Shown here piece after piece: positions 11,461 to 24,159 of a stretch of 64,000 bases of DNA. Below the pieces are notes generated by a model. The model saw only the letters and a program-made list of their open reading frames with translations. It made no database searches and was not told where the DNA came from. The position numbers were made by a program, and so were the translations under genes. Source of the DNA: Hydractinia symbiolongicarpus (taxonomy: Eukaryota > Cnidaria > Hydrozoa > Anthoathecata > Hydractiniidae). The stretch is taken from positions 22,074,001-22,138,000 of the forward strand of contig NC_079876.1 in the NCBI RefSeq assembly GCF_029227915.1, given 5' to 3'. Numbering within the stretch: the stretch's first letter is position 1; the number at the start of each line of letters is the position of its first letter.

Positions 11461-13553
11461 AGGCCTCTAAAGACTGTTATATGGCCCTTTGCCACCTAAG
11501 AAAGGTCCTACACGTAAATCACGTGGTTCCACGAGCCTGTGCAGGTTACCATCGGTCAATTCCTTCCACTCTCAATGGACTACGACGTTTCAAGTCGCTT
11601 ACCATCGCGCCATGGTCTTACAGCACAGTGAACTACGTGTAGAGGCCTCTAAGGGCTGTTATATGACCTTTTACCACCTAATACAAGCCTTACACGTAAA
11701 TCACGTGGTTCCACGTACTTCCGCAGGTTAGCATCGCTCTATTCCTCCTACACTCAATGGACTACGACGTCTCTAGTCCTTTTCCATCGTCCCATGATCT
11801 TACAACGCAGTGAACTACATGTAGAGTCCTCTTAGGGCTGTTATATGACCTTTTACCGCCTAATAAAAGCCTTACACGTAAATCACGTGGTTCCACGTAC
11901 TTCCGCAGGTTAACATCGGTCTATTCCTCGTACACTCAACGGACTACGGTGTCTGAAGTACTTTGCCATCGTGCCATGATCTTCTAACGCAGTGAAGTAC
12001 GTGTAAATGCTTCTAACGACTGTTTTATGGCCCTTTACCACCTAACAATGGCCCTGCACGTAAATCCCGTGGTTCCACGTACCTACGCAGTTTACCATCG
12101 CTCTATTCCTTCCACTCTCAATGGACTACGACGTCTCAAGTCGTTTTCTGGCGCACTGTGGTCTTACAGCACAGTGAACTACGTGTAGAAGCCCCTAAAG
12201 ACTGTTATATGGCCCTTTACCACCTAACAAAGGCCCTGCACGTAAATTACGTGGTTCCACGTACTTCCGCAGGTTAACATTGGTCTATTCCTCCTACACT
12301 CAATGGACTACGACGTCTCAAGTCCTTTTCCATCGTCCCATGATCTTACAACGCAGTGAACTACGTGTAGAGGCCTCTAAAGATTGTTATATGGCCTGTT
12401 GCCGCCTAATAAAGGCTTTACACGTAATTCACGTGCTTCGACGTGTCTGCGCAGGTAACCATCGGTCTATTCCTACCACTCTCAATGGACTACGACGTCT
12501 CAAGTTGTTTTCCATCACGCCATGGTCTCATAACACAGTGAACTACCTGTAGAGCCCTCTAAGGCCTGTTATATGACCTTTTATCACCTAATAAAAGCCT
12601 TACACGTAAATCACGTGGTTCCACGTGCCTGCGCAGGTTAGCATCGGTCTATTCCTTCTACACTCACTGGACTACGACGTTTCAAGTCGTTTTCCATCGC
12701 GCCATGGTCTTACAACGCGGTGAAATACGTGTAAAGGCTTATAAGGACTGTGATATGGCCTTTTGCCGCCTAATAAAGGCTTTACACCTAAAACACGTGG
12801 TTCGACGTGTCTGCGCAGGTTACCATCGGTCTATTCCTTCCACTCTCAATGGACTACGACGTCTCAAGTCGATTTCCAACGCGCCATGGTCTTACAACAT
12901 AGTGAACTACGTGTAGAGGCCTCTAAAGACTGTTATATAGCCCTTTGCCACCTAACAAAGGTCCTACACGTAAATCACGTGGTTCCACGAGCCTGCGCAG
13001 GTTACCATCGGTCTATTCCTTCCACTCTCAATGGACTACGACGTTTCAAGACGCTTTCCGTCGCGCCATGGTCTTACAACACTGTGAACTACGTGTAAAG
13101 GCTTCTGAAGACTGTAAAATGACCTTCTGACGCCTAATAAAGGGTTTACACGTAAATCACGTGTTTCCACGTGCCTGAGCAGGTTAACATCGGTCTATTC
13201 CTTCTACACTCAATGGACTACGACGTCTGAGCTTATTTTCAATAGCGCCATGGTCTTACAAAACAGTAAAATACCTGTAGAGAACTCTAAAGATTGTTAC
13301 ATGGCCTCTTGCCGCCTAATAAAGGCTTTACTCCTAAAACACTTGATTCGACGTGTCTTAGCAGGTTACCATCGGTCTATTCCTACCACTCTCAATGGAC
13401 TACGACGTCTCAAGTTGTTTTCCATCACGCCATGGTCTCACAACACAGTGAACTACCTGTAGAGCGCTCTAAGTCCTGTTGTATGACCTTTTATCACCTA
13501 ATAAAAGCCTTACACGTAAATCACGTGGTTCCACGTACTTCCGCAGGTTAACA
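11279..13553 (+). repeat. Third, truncated copy of the 20-mer unit
   Basis: From 11279 the array repeats 4731 onward at an offset of 6,548 bp, including the four monomers missing from the 16-mer copy. A few private changes are present, for example TGTGCAGG near 11539 where the first copy has TGCGCAGG, ACATGTAG near 11818, and TATATAGCC near 12935 where the first copy has TATATGGCC. The match stops near 13530, where the monomer starting at 13463 switches to sequence resembling 7890 onward, so about five monomers were skipped. This copy has more private substitutions than the 16-mer pair and is therefore the older relationship. Confidence 0.8.
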
Positions 13554-14371
13554 TCGGTCTATTCCTCCCACACTCAATGGACTACGACGTCTCAAGTCCT
13601 TTTCCATCGTCCCATGATCTTACAACGCAGTGAACTACGTGTAGAGGCTTCTAAAGATTGTTATATGGCCTGTTGTGCCTAATAAGGGCTTTACACGTAA
13701 TTCACGTGCTTCGATGTGCGTGCGCAGGTAACCATCGGTCTATTCCTACCACTCTTAATGGACTACGACGTTTCAAGTCGCTTTCCATTGCGCCATGGTC
13801 TTACAACACTGTGAACTACGTGTAAAGGCTTCTGAAGACTTTAAAATGACCTTCTGACGCCTAATAAAGGGTTTACACGTAAATCACGTGGTTCCACGTA
13901 CTTCCGCAGGTTAACATCGGTCTATTCCTCCTACACTCAATGGACTACGACGTCTCAAGTCCTTTTCCATCGTCCCATGATCTTACAACGCAGTGAACTA
14001 CATGTAGAGGCCTCTAAAGAATGTTATATGGCCTGTTGCCGCCTAATAAAGGCTTTACACGTAATTCACGTGCTTCGACGCGTCTGCGCAGGTAACCATC
14101 GGTCTATTCCTATCACTCTCAATGGACTACGACGTCTCAAGTTGTTTTTCATCACGCCATGGTCTTACAACACAGTGAACTACGTGTAGAGTCCTCTAAA
14201 GATTGTTACATGGCCTGTTGCCGCCTAATAAAGGCTCTACACGTAGATCCAGTGGTTTCACGTGTCTGCGCAGGTTACCATCCGTCTATTCCTTGCACTC
14301 TCAATGGACTACGACGTCTCAAGTCGTTTTCCGGCGCGCCGTGGTCTTACATCACAGTGAACTACGTGTAG

Positions 14372-14543
14372 AAGCCTCTTAGGGCTGTTATACCATCTAA
14401 TAAAAGCCTTGCAAGTAAATCACGTGGTTCCACGTACCTATGCAGTTCACCATCGGTCTATTCCTTCCACTTACAATGGACTACGACGTCTGAAGTCCTT
14501 TTCCATCGTGCCATGATCTTACAACGCAGTGAACTACGTGTAA
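14372..14543 (+). repeat. Short monomer, 172 bp (10-bp deletion)
   Basis: After AGGGCTGTTATA the expected TGACCTTTTACCACC is shortened to CCATC, a net loss of about ten bases near monomer positions 20-35. I saw no second copy of this deletion, so it appears private and not yet amplified. The monomer also has a GCAAGTAAATC change. Confidence 0.85.
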
Positions 14544-16364
14544 AGGCCTCTGAAGACCGGTATTATGGCCTCTTGCCGCCAAATAAAGGCCTTACACCTA
14601 TAACACGTGGTTCCACGTGCCTGCGCAGGTTACCATCGGTCTATTCCATCCACTCTCAATGGACTACGACGTCTGAACATATTTTCCATCGCGCCATGGT
14701 CTTACAGCACAGTGAACTACGTGTAGAGGCCTCTAAGGGCTGTTGTATGACCTTTTACCACCTAATACAAGCCTTACACGTAAATCACGTGGTTCCACGT
14801 ACTTCCGCAGGTTAACATCGGTCTATTCCTCCTACACTCAATGGACTACGACGTCTCAAGTTGTTTTCCATCGCGCCATGGTCTTACAATGCGGTGAAAT
14901 ACGTGTAAAGGCTTATAAGGACTGTTATATGGCCTTTTGCCGCCTAATAAAGGCTTTACACCTAAAACACGTGGTTCGACGTGTCTGCGCAGGTTACCAT
15001 CGGTCTATTCCTTCTACTCTCAATGGACTACGACGACTCAAGTCGATTTCCAACGCGCCATGGTCTTACAACTTAGTGAACTACGTGTAGAGGCCTCTAA
15101 AGACTGTTATATGGCCCTTTGCCACCTAACAAAGGTCCTACACGTAAATCACGTGGTTCCACGAGCCTGCGCAGGTTATCATCGGTCTATTCCTACCACT
15201 CTCAATGGGCTACGACGTCTCAAGTTGTTTTCCATCACGCCAATGTCTCACAACACAGTCAACTACGTGTAGAGGCCTCTAAAGATTGTTATATGGCCTG
15301 TTGCCGCCTAATAAAGGCTTTACACGTAATTCACGTGCTTCGACGTGTCTGCGCAGGTAACCATCGGTCTATTCCTACCACTCTCAATGGACTCCGACGT
15401 CTCAAGTTGTTTTCCATCTCGCCATGGTCTCACAACACAGTGAACTACCTGTAGAGCCCTCTAAGGCCTGTTATATGACCTTTTATCACTTAATAAAAGC
15501 CTTACACGTAAATCACGTGGTTCCACGTGCCTGCGCAGGTTAGCATCGGTCTATTCCCTCTACACTCACTGGACTACGACGTTTCAAGTCGTTTTCCATC
15601 GCGCCATGGTCTTACAACGCGGTGAAATACGTGTAAAGGCTTATAAGGACTGTGATATGGCCTTTTGCCGCCTAATAAAGGCTTTACACCTAAAACACGT
15701 AGTTCGACGTGTCTGCGTAAGTTACCATCGGTCTATTCCTTCCACTCTCAATGGACTACGACGTCTCAAGTCGATTTCCAACGCGCCATGGTCTTACAAC
15801 ATAGTGAACTACGTGTAGAGGCCTCTAAGGGCTGTTATATGACCTTTTACCACCTAATAAAAGCCTTACACGTAAATCACGTGGTTCCGCGTACTTCCGC
15901 AGGTTAGCATCGGTGTATTCCTCCTACACTCACTGGACTACGACGTTTTAAGTCGTTTTCCATCGCGCCATGGTCTTACAACGCGGTGAAATACGTGTAA
16001 AGGCTTATAAGGACTGTTAGATCGCCCTTTGACGTCTAGTAAAGGCTTTACACATAAAACACGTGGTTCGACGTGTCTGCGCAGGTTACCATCCGTCTAT
16101 TCCTTCCACTCTCAATGGACTACGACGTCTCAAGTCGATTTCCAACGCGCCATGGTCTTACAACATAGTGAACTACGTGTAGAGGCCTCTAAAGACTGTT
16201 ATATGGCCCTTTGCAACCTAACCAAGGTCCTACACGTAAATCACGTGGTTCCACGAGCCTGCGCAGGTTACCATCGGTCTTGTCCTTCCACTCTCAATGG
16301 GGTACGACGTCTCAAGTCGTTTTCCATCACGCCATGGTCTCACAACACAGTAAACTACCTGTAG

Positions 16365-16528
16365 AGGCCTCTAAGGCCTGTTATATGACCTTTTACCACC
16401 TAATAAAAGCCTTACACGTAAAACATGTGGTTCCATGTCTTAGCCCAGGTAAACATCGGTCTATTCCTTCTACACTCACTGGACTACGACGTTTCAAGTC
16501 GTCTTACAACGCAGTGAAAAACGTGTAA
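16365..16528 (+). repeat. Short monomer, 164 bp (18-bp deletion class)
   Basis: The sequence reads CAAGTCGTCTTACAACGC where a normal monomer has 18 more bases between CAAGTCGT and CTTAC. The lost bases include the CCATGG dyad and the GCG-rich centre around monomer positions 139-156. The two ends share the dinucleotide GT, so the original event could be a microhomology deletion. This is the leftmost example of the class in the window. Confidence 0.9.
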
Positions 16529-17073
16529 AGGCCTCTAAGGACTGTTATATGGCCTTTTGCCGCTTAATAAAGGCCTCACACCTAAAACACGTGGTTCGAC
16601 GTGTCTGCGCAGGTTACCATCGGTCTATTCCTTCCACTCTCAATGGACTACGAGGTCTCAAGTCGCTTTCCAACGCTCGATGGTCTTACAACATAGTGAA
16701 CTACGTGTAGAGGCCTCTAAAGACTGTTATATGGCCCTTTGCCAACTAACAAAGGCCCTACACGTAAATCACGTGGTTCCACGTGCCTGCGCAGGTTAGC
16801 ATCGGTCTATTCCTTCTACACTTACTGGACTACGTCGTTTCAAGTTGTTTTCCATCGCGCCATGGTCTTATAACACTGTAAACTACGTGTAGAGGCCTCT
16901 AAAGACTGTTAGATGGCCTTTTGACGTCTAGTAAAGGCTTTACACGTAAATCACGTGGTTCCCCGTGCCTGCGCAGTTTATCATCACTAGAGTCCTTCCG
17001 CCATAAATGGACTAAAACGTATCAAGTTGTTTTCCATTCCGCCATTGTTTACAACACAGTCAACTACGTGTAC

Positions 17074-17244
17074 GGGCCTCTAAGAGCTGTTATATGGCCT
17101 TTTACCGCCTATTAAATTCCTTACACGTAAATCACCTACCTGCGCTGTTTACCATCGGTTTATTCCTTCCACTCTCAATGGAATAAGACGTCTCAAGTTG
17201 TTTTCCGTCCCGCCATTGTTTACAACACAGTCAACTACGTGTAG
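17074..17244 (+). repeat. Short, highly diverged monomer, 171 bp (11-bp deletion removes the central dyad)
   Basis: The sequence reads GTAAATCACCTACCTGCG, with about eleven bases gone from the CACGTGGTTCCACGTG region, so the main dyad is destroyed. Other changes include TACGGGCCTC at the start, CCTATTAAATTCC, and GGAATAAGACG. It lies just upstream of the 35-mer block in the least homogeneous part of the array. Confidence 0.85.
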
Positions 17245-17789
17245 AGGCCTCTAAAGATTGTTATATGGCCTGTTGCCGCCTAATAAAGGCTTTACACGTA
17301 ATTCACGTGGTTCGACGTGTCTGCGCAGGTTACCATCGGTCTATTCCTACCACTCTCAATGGAATACGACGTCTCAAGACGCTTTACATCGCGCCATGGT
17401 CTTACAGCACAGTGAACTACGTGTAGAGGCCTCTAAGGGCTGTTATATGACCTTTTACCAACTAATAAAAGCCTTACACGTAAATCACGTGGTTCCGCGT
17501 ACTTCCGCAGGCTAGCATCGGTCTATTCCTCCTACACTTAATGGACTACGACGTCTCAAGTCCTTTTCCATCGTCCCATGATCTTACAACGCAGTGAACT
17601 ACGTGTAGAGGCCTCTAAAGATTGTTATATGACCTTTTACCACCTAATAAAGCCTTTCACGTAAATCACGTGGGTCCACGTGCCTGCGCAGGTTAGCATC
17701 GGTCTATTCCTTCTACACTCACTGGACTACGACGTTTCAAGTTGTTTTCCATTGCGCCATGGTTTTACAACGCAGTGAAATACGTGTAA

Positions 17790-20700
17790 AGGCTTCTAAG
17801 GACTGTTATATGGTCTTTTGCCGCCTTATAAAGGCCTTACACCTAAAACGCGTGGTTCGACGGGTCTGCGCAGGTTACCATCGGTCTATTCCTTCCACTC
17901 TCAATGCACTACGACGTCTCAAGTCGCTTTCCAACGCGCCATGGTCTTACAACATAGTGAACTACGTGTAGAGGCCTCTAAGGGCTGCTATATGACCTTT
18001 TACCACCTAATAAAAGCCTTACACGTAATTTACGTGCTTCCACGTACTTCCGCAGGTTAACATCAGTCTATTCCTTCCACTCTCAATGGGTTACGACGTC
18101 TCAAGTCGCTTTCCATTGCGCCATGGTCTTACAACACTGTGAACTACGTGTAAAGGCTTCTGAAGACTGTTATATGACCTTCTGACGCCTAATAAAGACT
18201 TTACACGTAAATCACGTGTTTCCACGTGCCTGAGCAGGTTAACATCGGTCTATTCCTTCTACACTCAATGGACTACTACGTCTCAAGTCGTTTTCCATCG
18301 CGCCATGGTCTTACAACGCAGTGAAATACGTGTAAAGGCCTCTAAGGACTGTTATATGGCCTTTTGCCGCCTAATGAAGGCCTTACACCAAAAACACGTG
18401 GTTCGACGTGTCTGCGCAGGTTACCATCGGTCTATTCCTTCCACTCTCAATTGACTACGAGGTCTCAAGTCGCTTTCTAACGCGCCATGGTGTTACAACA
18501 TAGTGAACTACGTGTAGAGGCCTCTAAAGACTGTTATATGGGCCTTTGCCAACTAACAAAGGCCCTACACGTAAATCACGTGGTTCCACGTGCCTGCGCA
18601 TGTTAGCATCGGTCTATTCCTTTTACACTCACTGGGCTACGACGTCTCAAGTTATTTTCCATCGCGCCATGGCCTTACAACACTGTAAACTACGTAAAGA
18701 GGCCTCTAAAGACTGTTAGATGGCCTTTTGACGTCTAGTAAAGGCTTTACACGTAAATCACGTGGTTCCACGTGCCTGCGCAGTTTATTATCGTTACAGT
18801 CCTTCCGCCATAAATTGCCAAAAACGTCTCAAGCTGTTTTCCATCGTGCAATGATAGTACAACGCAGTGAACTATGTGTAGAGGCCTCCAAAGACTGTTA
18901 TATGGCCCCTTACCACCTAACAAAGGCCCTACACGTACATCACGTGGTTCCACGAACCTACGCAGTTTACCATCGATCTATTCCTTCTACACTCAATGGA
19001 GTACGACGTCTGAACTCATTTTACATAGCGCTATGTACTTACAACACAGTAATATACGTGTAGAGGCCTCTAAGGGCTGTTATATGACCTTTTACCACCT
19101 AATAAAAGCCTTACACGTAAATCACGTGGTTCTGCGTACTTCCGCAGGTTAACATCGGTGTATTCCTCCTACACTCAATGGACTACTGCGTCTCAAGTCC
19201 TTTTCCATCGTGCCATGATCTTACAACGCAGTGAACTGCGCGTAAAGGCCTCTAACGACTGTTATATTAGGCTTCTTACCTCCTAATGAAGCCCTTATAT
19301 CTAAAACACGCGGTTCCACGTGCCTGTTCAGGTTACCATCGGTCTATTCCTGCCACACTCAACGGACTACGATGTCTGAAGTCCTTTGCCATCGTGCCAT
19401 GATGTTCTAACGCAGTGAAGTACGTGTAAATGCCTCTAACGACTGTTATCTGGCCCTTTACCCCCTAACAAAGGCCTTGCACGTAAATCACGTGGTTCCA
19501 CCTACCTACGCAGTTTACCATCGGTCTATTTCTTCCACTCTCAATGACTTAGGAGGTCTCAAGACGTTTTCCATCGCGCCATGGTCTTACAACACAGTGA
19601 ACTGCGTGTGGAGGCCTCTGAAGACTGTTATATGACCTTTTACCACCTAATAAAAGCCTTACACGTAAATCACGTGGTTCCACGTACTTCCGCAGGTTAA
19701 CATCGGTCTATTCCTCGTACACTCAATGGGCTACGACGTCTCAAGTCCTTTTCCATCGTGCCATGATAGTACAACGCAGTGAACTACGTGTAGAGGCCTC
19801 TAAGGGCTGTTATATGACCTTTTGCCCCTTAATAAAAGCCTTACAGGTAAAACATGTGGTTCCACGTGCATGCGCAAGTTACCATCGGTTTATTCCTGCC
19901 ACACTCAACGGACTATGACGTCTCAAGTTATTTTCCATCACGTCATGGTCTTACAACACAGTGAACAACGTGTAGAGTCCTCTTAGGGCTGTCATATGAC
20001 CTTTTACCACCAAATAAAAGCCTTGCACGTAAATCACGTGGTTCCACGTACTTCCGCAGGTTAACATCGGTGTATTCCTCCTACACTCAATGGACTACGA
20101 CGTCTCAAGTCCTTTTCCATCGTCCCATGATCTTACAACGCAGTGAAATACATGTAGAGGCCTCTAAAGATTGTTATATGGCCTGTTGCCGCCTAATAAA
20201 GGCTTTACACGTAATTCACGTGGTTCCACGTGTCTGCGCAGGTTACCATCGGTCTATTCCTACCAGTCTCAATGGACTACGACGTGTCAAGTCGTTTTCC
20301 GGCGCGTCATGGTCTTGCAACGTAGTGAACTACGTGTAGAGGCCTCTAAAGACTGTTATATGGCCCTTTGCCACCTAAGAAGGCCTTACACGTAAAACAT
20401 GTGGTTCCATGTGTTAGCCCAGGTTACCATCGGTCTATTCCTTCTACACTCAATGGAGTACGACGTCTGAACTCATTTTACATAGCGCTATGTACTTACA
20501 ACACAGTAATATACGTGTAGAGGCCTCTAAGGGCTGTTATATGACCTTTTACCACCTAATAAAAGCCTTACACGTAAATCACGTGGTTCCACGTACTTCC
20601 GCAGGTTAACATCGGTCTATTCCTCCTACACTCAATGGACTACGACGTCTCAAGTCCTTTTCCATCGTCCCATGATCTTACAACGCAGTGAACTACGTGT

Positions 20701-23700
20701 AGAGGCCTCTAAAGATTGTTATATGGCCTGTTGCCGCCTAATAAAGGCTTAACACGTAATTCACGTGCTTCGACGTGTCTGCGCAGGTAACCATCGGTCT
20801 ATTCCTACCACTCTCAATGGACTACGACGTGTCAAGTCATTTTCCGGCGCGCCATGGTCTCACAACACAGTAAACTACGTGTAGAGGCCTCTAAGGACTG
20901 TTATATGGCTTTTTGCCGCCTAATAAAGGCCTTACACGAAAATCACGTGGTTCCACGAGCCTGCGCAGGTTACCATCGGTCTATTCCTTCCACTCTCAAT
21001 GGACTACGACGTTTCAAGTCGCTTTCCATTGCGCCATGGTCTTACAACACTGTGAACTACGTGTAAAGGCTTCTGAAGACTGTTATATGACCTTCTGACG
21101 CCTAATAAAGGGTTTACACGTAAATCACGTGCTTTCACGTGCCTGAGCAGGTTAACATCGGTCTATTCCTTCTACACTCAATGGACTACGACGTCTGAAC
21201 TTATTTTCCATAGCGCCATGGTTTTACAACACAGTAAAATACGTGTAGAGGTCTCTAGAAATTATTACATGGCCTGTTGCCGCCTAATAAAGGCTTTACA
21301 CGTAATTCACGTGGTTCCACGTGCCTGCGCAGTTTATCATCGGTACAGTCCTTCCACTCTCAATGGAATACTACGTCTCAATTTGTTTTCCATCACGTCA
21401 TGGTCTTACAACACAGTGAACTACGTGTAGAGGCCTCTAAAGATTGTAATATGGCCTCTTGCCGCCTAATAAAGGCCTTACTCCTAAAACACTTGATTCG
21501 ACGTGTCTTAGCAGGTTACCATCGGTCTATTCCTTCCACTCTCAATGACTTACGACGTCTCAAGACGTTTTCCATCGCGCCATTGTCTTACAACGTAGTA
21601 TACTACGTGTAGAGTCCTCTAAAGATCGTTATATGGCCTCTTGCCGCCTAATAAAGGCTTTACACGTAAATCAAGTGGTTTCACGTGTCTGTGCAGGTTA
21701 CCATCGGTCTATTCCTTGCACTCTCAATGGACTACAACGTCTCAAGTTGTTTTCCATCACGCCATGGTCTTACAACACAGTGAACTACGGGAAGAGTCCT
21801 CCAAAGTCTGTTATATGGCCCCTTACCACCTAACAAACGCCCTACACGTACATCACGTGGTTCCACGAACCTACACAGTTTACCATCGGTCTATTCCTTC
21901 CACTCTTAATGGACTACTACGTTTCAAGTTGTTTTCCATCACGCCATGGTCTTACCACACAGTGAACTACGTGTAGAGGCCTCTAAAGATTGTTGTATGG
22001 CCTCTTGCCGCCTAATAAAGGCCTTACTCCTAAAACACTTGATTCGACGTGTCTTAGCAGGTTGCCATCGGTCTATTCCTTCTACTCTCAATGGACTACG
22101 ACGTCTCAAGTCGTTTTCCGGCGCACCGTGGTCTTACAGCACAGTGAACTACGTGTAAAGACCTCTAAGGACTGTTATATGGCCCTTTAACACCTAACAA
22201 AGGCCTTACACGTAAATCACGTGGTTCCACGTACCTACGCAGGTTACCATCGGTCTATTCCTTCCACTCTCAATGACTTACGACGTCTCAAGACGTTTTC
22301 CATCGCGCCATTGTCTTACAACATAGTATACTACGTGTAGAGTCCTCTAAAGATCGTTATATGGCCTCTTGCCGCCTAATAAAGTCCTTACACCTAAATC
22401 ACGTGTTCGAAGTGTCTGCGCAGGTTACCATTGGTGTATTTTCTCCACTCTCCATTGGAATACGACGTCTCAATTCGCTTTCCATCGCGCCATGGTCTTA
22501 TAACACAGTGAACTTCGTGTAGAAGCCTTTAAACACTGTTATATGGTCCTTTGCCACCTAACAAAGGCCCTACAGGTAAATCACGTGGTTCCACGTACTT
22601 CCGCAGGTAAACATCGCTCTATTCCTCCTACACTGAATGGACTAAGACGGCTCAATTCTTTTCCATCGTGCCATGATCTTACAACGCAGTGAACTACGTG
22701 TAGAGTCCTCTGAAGGTTGTTATATGGCCTCTTGCCGCCTAATAAAGGCTTTACACGTAAATCAAGTGGTTTCACGTGTCTGTGCAGGTTACCATCGGTC
22801 TATTCCTTGCACTCTCAATGGACTACGACGTCTCAAGTCGTTTTCCGCCGCGCCGTGGTCTTAGAGCACAGTGAACTGCGTGTAGAGGCCTCTTAGTGTT
22901 GTTATATGGCCCTTTACCACCTAACAAAGGCCCTACACGTAAATCACGTGGTTCCACGAACCTACGCAGTTTACCATCGTTCTATTCCTTCCACTCTCAA
23001 TGGACTACTACGTCTCAAGTTGTTTTCCATCACGTCATGGTCTTACAACACAGTGAACTACGTGTAGAGGCCTCTAAAGATTATTATATGGCCTCTTGCC
23101 GCCTAATAAAGGCCTTACTCCTAAAACACTTGATTCGACGTGTCTTAGCAGGTTACCATCGCTCTATTCCTTCCACTATCAAAGGACTACGACGTCTCAA
23201 GTCGTTTTCCGGCGCACCGTGGTCTTACAGCACAGTGAACTACGTGTTAAGGCCTCTAAGGACTGTTATATGGCCCTTTTTTCCGCCTAACAAAAGCCCT
23301 ACACGTAAATCACGTGTTCCACGTGCCTACGCAGTTTACCATCGGTCTATTTCTTCCACTCTCAATGTCTTAGGACGTCTCAAGACGTTTTCCATCGCGC
23401 CATGGTCTTACAACACAGTGAACTACGTGTGGAGGCCTCTGAAGACTGTTATATGACCTTTTACCACCTAATAAAAGCCTTACACGTAAATCACGTGGTT
23501 CCACGTACTTCCGCAGGTTAACATCGGTCTATTCCTCGTACACTCAATGGGCTACGACGTCTCAAGTCCTTTTCCATCGTGCCATGATAGTACAACGCAG
23601 TGAACTACGTGTGAAGGCCTCTAAGGACTGTTATATGACCTTTTACCACCTAACAAAGGTCCTACACGAAAATCACGTGGTTCCACGAGCCTGCGCAGGT

Positions 23701-24159
23701 TACCATTGGTCTATTCCTTCCACTCTCAATGGACTACGACGTTTCAAGTTGCTTTCCATTGCGCCATGGTCTTACAACACTGTGAACTACGTGTAAAGGC
23801 TTCTGAAGACTGTTATATGACCATCTGACGCCTAATAAAGGGTTTACACGTAAATCACGTGCTTCCACGTGCCTGAGCAGGTTAACATCGGTCTATTCCT
23901 TCTAAACTCAATGGACTACGACGTCTGAACTTATTTTCCATAGCGCCATGGTTTTACAACGCAGTAAAATACGTGTAGAGGTCTCTAAAAATTATTACAT
24001 GGCCTGTTGCCGCCTAATAAAGGCTTTACACGTAATTCACGTGGTTCCACGTGCCTGCGCAGTTTATCATCGGCACAGTCCTTTGCCATAAATGGCCTAA
24101 AACGTCTCAAGTTGATTTCCATTCCGCCATTGTCTTACAACATAGTATAATACGTGTAG
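17790..24159 (+). repeat. 35-mer higher-order repeat, copy 1 (6,370 bp)
   Basis: Every landmark checked in this block recurs exactly 6,370 bp downstream, which equals 35 x 182. Private features shared by the two copies include the CATAAATTGCC variant near 18810, TTATATTAGGC near 19262, the CCCTTTTTTCC run near 23277, the TAAATGGCC variant with a short deletion near 24090 and GACTACTGCG near 19186. The 35 monomers within the unit are distinct from one another, so the unit itself is old and heterogeneous while its duplication is young. The only difference I noticed between copies is in the first monomer (AGGCTT here, AGGCCT in copy 2). Confidence 0.9.
22896..23456 (+). other. Longest open frame (186 codons), judged non-coding
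   Basis: This is the longest stop-free stretch I noted and it is repeated at 29266-29826 because it lies in the duplicated 35-mer. It begins at a GTG, not an ATG, and spans three consecutive monomers in all three register phases. It survives only because indels in the monomer around 23277-23325 shift the frame past the usual TAG. The predicted residues are simply the shifted translations of the satellite (for example CYMA, NKG and WTTTSQV segments found throughout the array). There is no sign of selection for a protein, and I recognise no domain. Confidence 0.85.

Larger units (their letters stand above)
13554..17789 (+). repeat. Mosaic segment with diverged and internally deleted monomers
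   Basis: This segment joins the 20-mer family to the 35-mer family. It begins with classes shared with the left flank: the 181-bp class at 13645 and the GGCGCGCC class at 14190. It then becomes more irregular, with internal deletions at 14372 (172 bp), 16365 (164 bp) and 17074 (171 bp). The monomers at 16893 and 17074 carry many private substitutions, such as CATAAATGG replacing CTCAATGG. More divergence and more indels are usual where homogenisation is weaker. No gene is present. Confidence 0.78.

Noticed and set aside
18747-18953. Minus-strand open frames here and at 22581, 25117, 28951, 36931, 43644 and 47265
   Set aside because: They are antisense shadows of diverged monomers and recur only because the higher-order unit is duplicated. 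No start context, composition or domain supports a gene.
23270-23290. Homopolymer run as a possible insertion scar or poly(A) tail of a retroelement
   Set aside because: It is a run of six T within the usual CCCTTTNCC context with no target-site duplication or element body beside it.
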